A stretch of 64,000 bases of DNA from positions 165,970-229,969 of the forward strand of contig NZ_VLKK01000003.1 in NCBI RefSeq assembly GCF_007830065.1. The letters run 5' to 3'. Below, in pieces: positions 54,306 to 63,692 of this stretch; position 1 is the stretch's first letter; the number at the start of each line of letters is the position of its first letter. Both the position numbers and the translations under genes were made by a program. The notes below the pieces were generated by a model. The model was not told where the DNA came from. It saw nothing but the letters and a program-made list of their open reading frames with translations, and made no database searches. The stretch is from Sphingobium wenxiniae. GTDB lineage: Bacteria; Pseudomonadota; Alphaproteobacteria; Sphingomonadales; Sphingomonadaceae.

Positions 54306-56369
54306 TCACCCGCTCCGCAGCAGCCCCACCGCCGCGTCGCGCTCGAACAGGTAAAGGCAGGTCCGCGCCGCCTGCCCCCGCTCCTGCGCCAGCCCGCCGT
54401 CCCGCTCCATCAGCAGGTGCGCGTCGTCCCGCGCCGCATCGATCAGGGCGGACAGATGCTCGGGCGTCGCCAGCTTCAATTGCGCCTCCCCCGACTGCCG
54501 CGTGCCCAATATCTCCCCCGCGCCCCGCAGCCGCAAATCCTCTTCCGCGATCCGAAAGCCGTCATTCGTCTCCCGCATCAGCGCCAGCCTTGCCCGCGCC
54601 GTTTCGGAAAGCGCGCCTCCCCGCAACAGCAGGCAGACCGAAGCCTTGTCCCCGCGCCCCACGCGCCCGCGCAACTGGTGCAACTGGGCCAGGCCAAAAC
54701 GATCCGCCCCCTCGATGATGATAAGGCTGGCATTGGGCACGTCCACGCCCACCTCGATCACCGTCGTCGCCACCAATATCTGCGTCCGGTTGGCGGCGAA
54801 GGCGTCCATCGCCGCGTCCTTGTCCGTCCCCTTCATCCGCCCGTGGACCAGGCCGACCCGCTCGCCAAAGCGCATCTTCAGCGCCTCCGCCCGCGCTTCG
54901 GCCGCGGCCTGATCGCTTGTTTCGCTTTCCTCGACCAGCGGGCACACCCAATAGGCTTGCCCTCCACCTTCGACATGGCGGGCAAGCGCCTCCACCACCT
55001 CGTCGATCCGCTGCGATGACATCACCAGCGTCTGGATCGGCTGCCGTCCCGGCGGCATCTCGTCCAGCCGCGACACGTCCATTTCGCCATAATAGGTGAG
55101 CGTCAGCGTGCGCGGGATAGGCGTCGCGGTCATCACCAGCAAATGCGGCGTCCGCTCCGCCTTGGCCGCCAGCATCATGCGCTGCGCCACGCCGAAGCGA
55201 TGCTGCTCGTCGATCACCGCCAGCGCCAGATTGCGATAGCGCACCGCCTCCTGGAAAATCGCATGGGTGCCGACCAATATGTCGATGCTGCCGTCCGCCA
55301 GGCCCATCAGCGTGGCCTCGCGCACCTTGCCCTTCTCCCGCCCCGTCAGGATGGCGATCTCCACCGGCAGGCCCGCGACCATCCGCCGCAGCCCCTCATA
55401 ATGCTGTCGCGCCAATATCTCGGTCGGGGCCAGCAAAGCCCCCTGCGCGCCCGCCTCAACGGCGTTGAGCAGCGCCATCAACGCCACCAGCGTCTTGCCC
55501 GACCCCACATCCCCTTGAAGCAGCCGCAGCATCGGCACGCCCTGCGCCATATCGCCCTCAATCTCGCCAAAGGCCCGCCGCTGCGCCCCCGTTGGCGCAA
55601 AGGGCAGGTTCAGCATCGCCCGCAAGCGCCCATCCCCGGCAATCGGCACGCCCCGCCGCTTGCGCGAGGATTGCCGCACCAGCATCAGCGCCAGTTGCCC
55701 GGCGAATATCTCGTCATAGGCCAGCCGCTCCCGCGCCAGAGCATCGGACGGGTCGGCATGGGCGCGGGTCAGCGCCTCGCGCCAGCCGGGCCATCCCTTG
55801 CGCGCCAGCAGGCTCGGTTCGATCCATTCGGGCAATTCCGGCGCGCGGGCCAGCGCCTGCCCCGCCAGATCGCGCATCCGGTTGTTGGTCAGCCCTTCGG
55901 ACAGCCCATAGACCGCCTCCCGCGCCGGCACAGTCTCCGCTTCTTCCGGCGGCAGCACATAGTCGGGATGCACGATCTGGAGGTTATCGCCATAACTCTC
56001 CAGCTTCCCCGATACGAAGCGCGGCTCGTTCAGCGGCAGCAGCTTGCGCGGCCATGCGCTGTTCCGCCCGAAATAGACAAGGGCAACCCCGTTGCCGTGC
56101 CGGTCCACCGCCTGCACCCGGAAAGGCGCCCGCGCGCTGCCGCTGGCGCGATAATCAACGGGCGTCAGTTCGATCCCGATCACCCGTCCGGCATCGGCCA
56201 TGTTGAGTTCGTCGGTCAGCCTGCGGTCGATGAAACTGACCGGCAGATGGAAGGCCACGTCGACCGCGCGCGCCAGCGCCAGCCGCTCCAACGGCTTCGC
56301 CAGCGCCGGTCCGACGCCTTTCAGGGCCGATATTTCGGCAAAGAGCGGATTGAGAATATCGGGTCGCAT
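54306..56369 (-). CDS. recG: ATP-dependent DNA helicase RecG
   Basis: It remodels stalled replication forks and Holliday junctions. The 687-aa protein has an N-terminal wedge/OB domain (LKGVGPALAKPLERL, LVYFGRNSAWPRK), Walker A GDVGSGKT (286-293), DEQHRFG (387-393), and helicase motifs VATTVIEVGVDVPNA and QLHQLRGRVGRG. The ATG giving MRPDILNPLF was preferred to a longer frame that begins near 56468. It is divergent from sdhE across 143 bp. Confidence 0.97.
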   Translation of the reverse strand: MRPDILNPLFAEISALKGVGPALAKPLERLALARAVDVAFHLPVSFIDRRLTDELNMADAGRVIGIELTPVDYRASGSARAPFRVQAVDRHGNGVALVYFGRNSAWPRKLLPLNEPRFVSGKLESYGDNLQIVHPDYVLPPEEAETVPAREAVYGLSEGLTNNRMRDLAGQALARAPELPEWIEPSLLARKGWPGWREALTRAHADPSDALARERLAYDEIFAGQLALMLVRQSSRKRRGVPIAGDGRLRAMLNLPFAPTGAQRRAFGEIEGDMAQGVPMLRLLQGDVGSGKTLVALMALLNAVEAGAQGALLAPTEILARQHYEGLRRMVAGLPVEIAILTGREKGKVREATLMGLADGSIDILVGTHAIFQEAVRYRNLALAVIDEQHRFGVAQRMMLAAKAERTPHLLVMTATPIPRTLTLTYYGEMDVSRLDEMPPGRQPIQTLVMSSQRIDEVVEALARHVEGGGQAYWVCPLVEESETSDQAAAEARAEALKMRFGERVGLVHGRMKGTDKDAAMDAFAANRTQILVATTVIEVGVDVPNASLIIIEGADRFGLAQLHQLRGRVGRGDKASVCLLLRGGALSETARARLALMRETNDGFRIAEEDLRLRGAGEILGTRQSGEAQLKLATPEHLSALIDAARDDAHLLMERDGGLAQERGQAARTCLYLFERDAAVGLLRSG

Positions 56370-56512
56370 GTCTATCTGACGTCGCTCTAGAGCATTTTCG
56401 AGCCGGAGGGTATGTCCGGCGACTCGGAAAATGCCTCCAACAAAACACCAGCCGGGACGGTGGCGCAAACATCCGATCGGCGCATTTGGCTTGCCCGTTA
56501 AAGGAACACATC

Positions 56513-56776
56513 ATGAACGACAATCCCCGGATGCGCCGCATCCAATTCCGGGCATGGCATCGCGGCACGCGGGAAGCGGACTATACTGTCGGCGGCTTTT
56601 TCGACCGCCATCATGCGACGTGGAACGAAGAGGAAATCGACTGGTTCGAACGCTTCATGGAGGAACAGGACGCCGACATCATAGGCTGGGCGCTCGGCAC
56701 CATTCCTGTGCCCGACGAATGGAAAGGGTCGATGATGGACCGCTTCCTCAAGCTCGATTTCGTGAAGATCGTTTGA
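56513..56776 (+). CDS. sdhE: FAD assembly factor SdhE
   Basis: This 87-aa helical protein promotes covalent flavinylation of succinate dehydrogenase. The conserved RGxxE-like surface is in WHRGTREADYTVGGFF and the later DWFERFMEEQDADIIGWALG is typical of SdhE/YgfY. The start ATG at 56513 follows a GGAACACATC leader. It sits between recG and mfd, a common alphaproteobacterial order. Confidence 0.94.
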   Translation: MNDNPRMRRIQFRAWHRGTREADYTVGGFFDRHHATWNEEEIDWFERFMEEQDADIIGWALGTIPVPDEWKGSMMDRFLKLDFVKIV

Positions 56777-56822
56777 AAATGGAAGCCGGTGCGCGATTGA
56801 GCCGAAAGACAATATTTCCCCT

Positions 56823-59800
56823 ATGACCGACCTCCCCAAAATCCTTAAGGCCAGGGCGCCCCTCACCCTGTCGGGCGTCCCCGCGGGTTTCCAGCCTTGG
56901 CTGCTGGCCGACATGGCCCGCGCTGCCTTCGGTTCGGGCGAGGGCCGCGCTTTGTTCGTCGCTCCCGACGACGCGCTGATGCGCGCCGTCGCCGACTCCG
57001 CCGCCTATTTCGCGCCGGAAGTCGAGATCGTAGAAATCCCGGCCTGGGACTGCCTGCCCTATGATCGCGCCAGCCCCTCGCTGCGCAGCGCATCGGCCCG
57101 CCTCGCCGGGCTTCATATGCTTCAGGCCGGTCCTCAGCGGCCGCAACTCGTCGTCACCACCCTCAACGCGCTGACCCAACGGACCCTGACGCCCTTCCGC
57201 GTCCGCCAGCTTGTCGCGCGGCTCGCGCCCAAGGAACGGATCGCCATCCAGCGGCTGGCCGACATGTTGCAGGCCAATGGCTATGTCCGCACCGACACCG
57301 TGCACGACCGGGGCGAGTTCGCCGTTCGCGGCGGCATTGTGGACCTCTTTCCCGGCGGCGAGGACCAACCCCTGCGCCTCGACTTCTTCGGCGATGAGAT
57401 CGAGACGGTCCGCCGGTTCGACCCCGCCGACCAGCGCACCACCGGCAGCGTCGATGGCTTCACCCTCCTCCCCGCCTCCGAAGCTCTGCTGGACGAGGAC
57501 ACGATCAAGCGTTTCCGCAGCCGCTATCGCGAAACCTTCGGGGCGACCGCAACCGGCGATCCGCTCTATCAGGCGGTGAGCGACGGGCGGCGTCTCGCGG
57601 GCATGGAGCATTGGCTGCCCCTGTTCGAGGAACGGCTGGTGCCGCTCACCGATCATCTGAGCGGCGACAACACCGTCATCATCCTCGACCATGGCGCCGC
57701 GGGCGCGGCCGAAGCCCGTTTCGAGGCGATCCGCGACTATCACGCCAACCGCATCGCCGCGAAATCGTCCGATCCCGGAGCCTATCGCCCGCTGGAACCG
57801 AAAGCGCTCTATCTGGACGCGCAGGAGTGGGAAGCTCTGGCCCGCGACTGGCCGATGCACGCCACCACGCCTTTCCACGAACCGGAAAGCGCCGCCGTCA
57901 TCGACTTCAACGTCGACGGCCCCCGCGACTTCGCCCCCGAACGCGCCCAGAACGCGAACGTCTACGAAGCTGTAGGAAAACATATCGCCGCCCTCCAGCG
58001 CGATAGGAAAAGGGTGATCATCGCCTCCTATTCGCCCGGCGCGCGCGAACGCCTGTCCGGCCTCCTCGCCGACCACGGCGTCAAAAGGCTGGCGGCCGCC
58101 GACGACTGGCAGGAAGCCCTCGGCCTCGCCGCCACGGGCGCAATAACGCTTTCCGTTCTATATCTCGATCATGGTTTCACTACGCCCGATGTCGCCGTCC
58201 TCACCGAACAGGACATGCTGGGCGACCGCCTCGTCCGCCGCGCCAGACGCAAGAAAAGCGCCGACGCTTTCCTCCAGGAACTGGCGACCCTGTCTCCCGG
58301 CGACCTCGTCGTCCACCGCGACCACGGCATCGGCCGCTATGAGGGGCTGACCCAGATCCCGGTCGCCAAGGCCGCGCATGATTGCGTCGCGCTGGAATAT
58401 GCAGGCGGCGACAAGCTTTACGTCCCGGTCGAAAATCTCGAAGTCCTCTCCCGCTACGGCTCCGAAAGCGAAGGCGTTGCACTCGACCGCCTGGGCGGCG
58501 AGGCATGGCAGCGGCGCAAGGCGCGGATGAAGGAACGCATCCGCGAGATTGCGGGCGAACTCCTCAAGACCGCCGCCGAACGCGCCCTGCGCCCCGCCAC
58601 CGTCGCGGAGCCGGATGCGGCGGGCTATCCCGCCTTCGTCGACCGATTCCCTTATCAGGAAACGGACGATCAGGACCGCGCTATCAGCGACGTAGTCGAG
58701 GATCTGGGCACGGGTAAACCGATGGACCGCCTCGTCTGCGGCGATGTCGGCTTCGGCAAGACCGAGGTCGCCCTGCGCGCCGCCTTCGTCGCGGCCATGG
58801 CGGGGATGCAAGTCGTGCTCATCTGCCCCACCACCCTGCTCGCTCGCCAGCATCACATGAATTTCGTGGAGCGTTTCCGCGGCTTCCCGGTCAATATCGG
58901 CCGCCTCTCCCGCCTCGTCCCCGACAAGGAGGCAAAGGCTGTGAAAGCCGGTTTGGCGGACGGCACCGTCGACATCGTGGTCGGCACCCATGCGCTGCTC
59001 GCCAAGGGTCTGGAGTTCAAGCGCCTCGGCCTCGTCATCGTGGATGAGGAACAGCGCTTCGGCGTCACGCACAAGGAACGGCTCAAGAGCCTCAAGACCG
59101 ACGTGCATGTCCTGACGCTGACCGCCACCCCCATCCCCCGCACGCTCCAGATGGCGATGTCGGGCTTGCGCGAACTGTCCGTCATTCAGACGCCGCCGGT
59201 CGACCGCCTCGCCGTCCGCACCTATATCATGCCATGGGATGGCGTGGTCATTCGCGAGGCGCTGCTGCGCGAACATTATCGCGGCGGGCAGAGCTTCTTC
59301 GTCGTGCCGCGCATTGCCGACCTTGCCGACATAGAGGAATATCTGCGGACCGAAGTGCCCGAAGTCCGCCCCGTCGTCGCCCACGGCCAGATGGCGGCGA
59401 GCGAGGTGGAAGAACGCATGTCGGCCTTCTACGACAAGCGTTACGACGTGCTGCTGTCGACCACCATCGTCGAAAGCGGCCTCGACATCCCCAGCGCCAA
59501 CACGCTCATCATCCACCGCGCCGACCGCTTCGGCCTCGCCCAGCTTTACCAACTGCGCGGGCGCGTGGGCCGGGCCAAGACGCGGGCCTATGCCTATTTC
59601 ACCACGCCCGCCAATCGCGTCATTACCGAAACGGCGGAAAAGCGGCTGAAGGTGCTGTCCGACCTCGACACACTGGGCGCAGGGTTCCAGTTGGCCTCCC
59701 ACGATCTCGATATTCGCGGGGCGGGCAATTTGGTGGGCGACGAGCAGTCGGGGCACATCAGGGAAGTCGGATTCGAACTTTACCAGTCGATGCTGGAGGA

Positions 59801-60302
59801 CGCGATCATGGAGGCAAAGGCCGGCGGCGTCGGCCTCGAACGCCCGCGCGACAGCTACTCGCCCCAGATCAGCGTCGACGCGCCGATCATGATCCCGGAC
59901 GATTATGTCCCCGATCTCGACCTGCGCATGGGCCTGTATCGCCGTATCAACGAGCTGGAGGACCGGCAGGGGCTGGAGTCCTTTGCCGCCGAACTCATCG
60001 ACCGTTTCGGCAAGCTGCCCGCGCCGACGCAAAACCTGCTCAAGATCATCGAGATCAAGCAGAACTGCCTCAAGGCCAATATCTCCAAGATCGATGTGGG
60101 ACCGAAGGGCGCGCTGGTCAGCTTCCATGAGGACCGTTTCCCCAATCCGGCGGGCCTCGTCAGCTATATCCAGCGTCTCGATGGCGTGGCGCGGCTCCGC
60201 CCCGACAGCAAGGTCGTGGTCAACCGCGCATGGACCGATCCTGGCGCGCGGCTCAACGGCGCGCTGCAATTGTCCAAGGGGCTGGCCAAGGCGGCGGGCT
60301 GA
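56823..60302 (+). CDS. mfd: Transcription-repair coupling factor Mfd
   Basis: This 1159-aa protein releases RNA polymerase stalled at lesions and recruits UvrA. Visible domains in order: a UvrB-like N-terminal region (EIPAWDCLPYDRASPS), the RNA polymerase-binding CarD-like domain (about residue 490; SPGDLVVHRDHGIGRYEG), the translocase with Walker A GDVGFGKTE (about 640) and DEEQRFG (about 740), helicase motifs GLDIPSANTLIIHRAD and QLYQLRGRVGRAK, and a C-terminal regulatory domain (VDAPIMIPDDYVPDLDLRMG). Confidence 0.98.
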   Translation: MTDLPKILKARAPLTLSGVPAGFQPWLLADMARAAFGSGEGRALFVAPDDALMRAVADSAAYFAPEVEIVEIPAWDCLPYDRASPSLRSASARLAGLHMLQAGPQRPQLVVTTLNALTQRTLTPFRVRQLVARLAPKERIAIQRLADMLQANGYVRTDTVHDRGEFAVRGGIVDLFPGGEDQPLRLDFFGDEIETVRRFDPADQRTTGSVDGFTLLPASEALLDEDTIKRFRSRYRETFGATATGDPLYQAVSDGRRLAGMEHWLPLFEERLVPLTDHLSGDNTVIILDHGAAGAAEARFEAIRDYHANRIAAKSSDPGAYRPLEPKALYLDAQEWEALARDWPMHATTPFHEPESAAVIDFNVDGPRDFAPERAQNANVYEAVGKHIAALQRDRKRVIIASYSPGARERLSGLLADHGVKRLAAADDWQEALGLAATGAITLSVLYLDHGFTTPDVAVLTEQDMLGDRLVRRARRKKSADAFLQELATLSPGDLVVHRDHGIGRYEGLTQIPVAKAAHDCVALEYAGGDKLYVPVENLEVLSRYGSESEGVALDRLGGEAWQRRKARMKERIREIAGELLKTAAERALRPATVAEPDAAGYPAFVDRFPYQETDDQDRAISDVVEDLGTGKPMDRLVCGDVGFGKTEVALRAAFVAAMAGMQVVLICPTTLLARQHHMNFVERFRGFPVNIGRLSRLVPDKEAKAVKAGLADGTVDIVVGTHALLAKGLEFKRLGLVIVDEEQRFGVTHKERLKSLKTDVHVLTLTATPIPRTLQMAMSGLRELSVIQTPPVDRLAVRTYIMPWDGVVIREALLREHYRGGQSFFVVPRIADLADIEEYLRTEVPEVRPVVAHGQMAASEVEERMSAFYDKRYDVLLSTTIVESGLDIPSANTLIIHRADRFGLAQLYQLRGRVGRAKTRAYAYFTTPANRVITETAEKRLKVLSDLDTLGAGFQLASHDLDIRGAGNLVGDEQSGHIREVGFELYQSMLEDAIMEAKAGGVGLERPRDSYSPQISVDAPIMIPDDYVPDLDLRMGLYRRINELEDRQGLESFAAELIDRFGKLPAPTQNLLKIIEIKQNCLKANISKIDVGPKGALVSFHEDRFPNPAGLVSYIQRLDGVARLRPDSKVVVNRAWTDPGARLNGALQLSKGLAKAAG

Positions 60303-60422
60303 CCCCTTGCAGGCGCGGGGCAGGACTTTGTCATTGCCCGGCAAAAGAGCAGCAACAGTCTTTTCCTAAATCCTGCCGTGACGACCGGGCGGCACAGTCC
60401 GGCTTCGCAGCAGGAGAATGAC

Positions 60423-60833
60423 ATGAGTTTAACGCTTATCGCGCTCGCGGCAGCTGTCGCGACGCATACCGTCCAGATCGACCATCGCGGCGCCCCGGTC
60501 GAGGCAACCTATACCGCCCGCGCCGACGTCAAGACGCGCACGGTCGGCGCCCACACGCCCAACCGCGCCGACATGCGCCGCTGCCACTGGAAGGCAACGG
60601 TGGTGGTAGATCGCCAATTGAGCCACAGTCCGTCCCTGACGCGCGCCATCCCGACCGACCATGCCTTTTCCGGCAGCGAAGCGGGCGCCTGCACCCCCGG
60701 CCGCGACATTGCGGCGCGTCAAGTCGCCAAGCATCAGGACAATATCCGCGCTCATCTCATGACGGTTGCGCAGCAGGACCGTGCGCCGCTATTGGCGGAG
60801 CTTGATGCCATTCTTAATCTTGCCTCGAACTGA
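60423..60833 (+). CDS. Small exported protein of unknown function
   Basis: This 136-aa protein has a short hydrophobic N-terminus (LTLIALAAAVATHTVQ) that could be a signal peptide, and a mature region with two cysteines (RRCHW, EAGACTP) that could form a disulfide. No known family was recognised. It overlaps the start of the porin gene by 29 bases, implying a shared transcript. The start ATG at 60423 has a CAGGAGAATGAC site. Confidence 0.7.
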   Translation: MSLTLIALAAAVATHTVQIDHRGAPVEATYTARADVKTRTVGAHTPNRADMRRCHWKATVVVDRQLSHSPSLTRAIPTDHAFSGSEAGACTPGRDIAARQVAKHQDNIRAHLMTVAQQDRAPLLAELDAILNLASN

Positions 60834-61557
60834 TCGGACGGGCTGGGCGGCGCTCGCCTGCTGCGCGATCGCCGCTACAGGCGCCGCTCCGGCCCATGCC
60901 CAATATGCCAGCGGTCTGTCCGCCACGGTTGAGGCCGCCAGCGACGAACGCCGCCGGGGCATAAGCTGGAGCGACGGCGACCCGGTGTTCCGCGGCACCC
61001 TGTCCCTGCCCGTCGCCGAGGGCCTCAGCCTGGATGCCGCCGCCGTTTCCCTTTGGGGGAGCGACCGGCACGGTGGAGCGGACGCCGTGGCCGATCTCGG
61101 CGCGACCTATGTGCGGCAGATCGGCGGCTGGCGTCTGTCCGCCGAAGGGCGCTATCACCTGTTCCCCGGCGCATCGCATCAGGGCTATGGCGAACTGGGC
61201 GCGGGAGCGGGTTTCCTGATCGGACCGGCCAGCATCGATCTCGCGGCAAATTATGCGCCGAAGCAATCGTCCATCGGCGGCGACAACCTGTACCTTGCGG
61301 CATCCGCGGCGGTCGGCGTTCCGGGCACGCCCCTCACCCTGTCCGCCCGCGTGGGACGCTCATCGGGCGATGTGGACGATCCCGTCCGAACCGCGCGGCT
61401 GCGGCCGGACGGCGCCTATTGGGATCATGGCGTCAGCATCGACTATCTGCAAGGCCGCTGGTTCGCAGGGCTTCGCTATGCGAACAGTGACATCGACGGG
61501 CCGGGCAGCGCGCATGCGGGCGCGAGCCTGATCGCCCGCTTCGGCCTAAGTCTTTAG
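60805..61557 (+). CDS. TorF-family putative outer-membrane porin
   Basis: This 250-aa protein has a signal peptide (AACCAIAATGAAPAHAQ) and a beta-rich mature part with repeated aromatic-capped strands (SATVEAASDERRRGISWSDG, FAGLRYANSDIDGP), the pattern of TorF proteins common in sphingomonads. Its role is unknown. It starts inside the preceding gene and its stop overlaps the convergent phosphodiesterase by 12 bases. Confidence 0.8.
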   Translation: MPFLILPRTDRTGWAALACCAIAATGAAPAHAQYASGLSATVEAASDERRRGISWSDGDPVFRGTLSLPVAEGLSLDAAAVSLWGSDRHGGADAVADLGATYVRQIGGWRLSAEGRYHLFPGASHQGYGELGAGAGFLIGPASIDLAANYAPKQSSIGGDNLYLAASAAVGVPGTPLTLSARVGRSSGDVDDPVRTARLRPDGAYWDHGVSIDYLQGRWFAGLRYANSDIDGPGSAHAGASLIARFGLSL

Positions 61558-63561
61558 GACCAGCGCCACCAGCTCATCGGACGACACACCCGCCGACCGC
61601 AGGAAACCCTGATAATAATCGCAGCCTTCATGGGCCAGCAGGTCCAGTTGCTGCTCGGTCTCCACCCCCTCCGCGATTACCTTCAGCCCAAGCGATTTCG
61701 CCATGTGGATGACCCCGCGCACGATGATCCGGTCCCGTGCCGTGCCCGAAATATCCTGCGCCAGCCCGCTGTCGATCTTCAGATAATCGAGCGGCAGGTT
61801 CTTGAGATAGGCAAGGCTGGAATAGCCGGTACCGAAATCGTCGATCGCCACCGCCAACCCCTCGCCTCGCAATGCCGTCAGCAATGCGGCGGCGGCGCTC
61901 ACATCCTCTATCAGGCCGCTTTCCGTGATTTCCACGGTCAGGCGCGATCGCGGGAAGCCGGCCCGGTCGACAAGCGCCAGGAACTCCGACAGGAAGCCGG
62001 GCTGGGCGATATCGGCGGCCGTGACGTTGAGCGACAGTCGCAGGTCCGACAGGGCGCGCGGCCATGCGGCGGCTTGGCGCAGGGCTTCCGCCTGGATATG
62101 AGCGGACAACGGCAGCATATAGTCGGACCGTTCCGCCGTGGTGAACAATATCCCTGCGCCCAGCGGCCCATATTGCGAATGATTCCAGCGGGCGAGCGCC
62201 TCCACGCCGATGATCCGTTCCTGCCCGACGGAATATTGCGGCTGGAACGCGATGCCGATCTCCCCCCGATCGAGCGCCAGGCGCAAATCCGTTTCAAGCT
62301 GATCGGAATCGACCTGACGGCTGCGCTTTTCCGCGGAAAGGATCCGAATTCCCTCCCCGTCCGTGCGTCTGGCGTCGGCCAAGGCCGTTCCCGCCCGCTT
62401 CAACAAGTATGTCGCGTCGTCCTCCGGACGGGACTGGGCGATGCCGCAGCGCGCCGTCAGGCGAATGAGGTGATCGCCCGCGCTGAAGGGCCGGCCGATC
62501 GCCCCGATGATCTGGCGCGCAAGGAACGTCGCCCGATCACGCTCGGCCGCTTCGCCCGTCAAGCCGACCAGAAATTCGGTGCCCGCTATCCGTGCCACGG
62601 TAGCGCCCTCCGCCACATCGCCCGCCACGCGCTCGATCCGGCGCGCTATGCGGCCCAGCAGGGCGTCCCCGACCACTTGTCCATAAGCGGCATTCATCCG
62701 GTCGAACTGGCTGATCGAAAGGAGCAGGATCGTCGTCGCCAGCCCCGCTCGCCCATCCAGCCAGTCAAGCGCGGCCTGCCGCGAATACAAACCGGTCAGA
62801 TAGTCGCGGCCGACCCCTTCCTGCTCGTTCCCGCCATGCAGCCATTCGACATCCGCCGCGGGGACGCCATCCGCATAACGCAGATGGTGGACCAGCCTGT
62901 CGCCGTCGCGCCCCGGCACATCATGCGCGAACGCAGCGGACCGGCCGGACCGTCCCAGGCTCTGCAACGCGGCCAGCGCGGCGCGGCGCTCCGGTCGCGA
63001 CAGACGGCGCAGCAAACCGGATGCTGTCATATACCGGTCCGGCAAATCCAGTTGACGCGCAAGATTTTCGCTGAGCCGCACTTCGCCGCGATTGCGGTCC
63101 ATCTCCCAATAGAGGGCGTCTCCCCGCCTGATCCGCTGGGCGCGGCGGCTGTGCATCGCGCCGCCGCCCAGCCGCTCCACCAGCCGCTCCGCCGACCACA
63201 ATGTCGCGTTCAACGCGGCCTGAGTGAAAGGCTCCGTCAGGAAATGCGTGGCTCCCGCCGTCAGCAGGGCGGGAATCGAGGCGGTATCGATCGCATCCAC
63301 CAGAATGATCAGCGCACCGCCGCCCGCCACGGTGGCGGGCACCAGCGGCGCAAGCAGTCGTTCGGCTTCGCCCCCGTCCCGCATGTCTATCAGCGCGATC
63401 TGCGCCTCGCTCCGCAAATAACGCTGGGGCGCGTCGGATGCGCGGCGCGCGCCGATGGCATGCCATCCGGCCGCCTGCACGGCATGGCACAGCCCATCCC
63501 GGTCTCGCGGGGAGAGGATGAAAACACTGCGCTGCCCATCGGGCGCGGCCGTTCCGCTCAC
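61546..63561 (-). CDS. c-di-GMP phosphodiesterase with degenerate REC and GGDEF domains
   Basis: This 671-aa protein has, from the N-terminus: a receiver-like domain (IALIDMRDG near residue 55) whose conserved Lys is replaced (LTEPF instead of KPF), a linker, a GGDEF domain with AGTEF in place of GG[DE]EF, and an EAL domain. The EAL domain keeps the catalytic set: EALARWNH, NVTAAD, EITESG, DDFGTGYSSL, KIDSGL, EGVETEQ and YYQGF. It should hydrolyse c-di-GMP, with the first two domains sensory or allosteric. Start at 63559-63561. Confidence 0.92.
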   Translation of the reverse strand: MSGTAAPDGQRSVFILSPRDRDGLCHAVQAAGWHAIGARRASDAPQRYLRSEAQIALIDMRDGGEAERLLAPLVPATVAGGGALIILVDAIDTASIPALLTAGATHFLTEPFTQAALNATLWSAERLVERLGGGAMHSRRAQRIRRGDALYWEMDRNRGEVRLSENLARQLDLPDRYMTASGLLRRLSRPERRAALAALQSLGRSGRSAAFAHDVPGRDGDRLVHHLRYADGVPAADVEWLHGGNEQEGVGRDYLTGLYSRQAALDWLDGRAGLATTILLLSISQFDRMNAAYGQVVGDALLGRIARRIERVAGDVAEGATVARIAGTEFLVGLTGEAAERDRATFLARQIIGAIGRPFSAGDHLIRLTARCGIAQSRPEDDATYLLKRAGTALADARRTDGEGIRILSAEKRSRQVDSDQLETDLRLALDRGEIGIAFQPQYSVGQERIIGVEALARWNHSQYGPLGAGILFTTAERSDYMLPLSAHIQAEALRQAAAWPRALSDLRLSLNVTAADIAQPGFLSEFLALVDRAGFPRSRLTVEITESGLIEDVSAAAALLTALRGEGLAVAIDDFGTGYSSLAYLKNLPLDYLKIDSGLAQDISGTARDRIIVRGVIHMAKSLGLKVIAEGVETEQQLDLLAHEGCDYYQGFLRSAGVSSDELVALVLKT

Positions 63562-63692
63562 ACATTCGACTCCTTGGGCGACTCCTCGAGAAGCGCACCG
63601 CCTCCCCTTAGCAGCAATCGGTTACCGTCCTCTTGCCCGCCCCGCAACCGGCGGCGCTTGCACCTGCGCGGTGCATCGCCTAGCTATAAGCC

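Noticed and set aside
58158..60344. 728-codon open frame antisense to mfd
   Set aside because: It mirrors a strongly conserved gene; the translation is low in conserved motifs and arises from GC-rich third positions.
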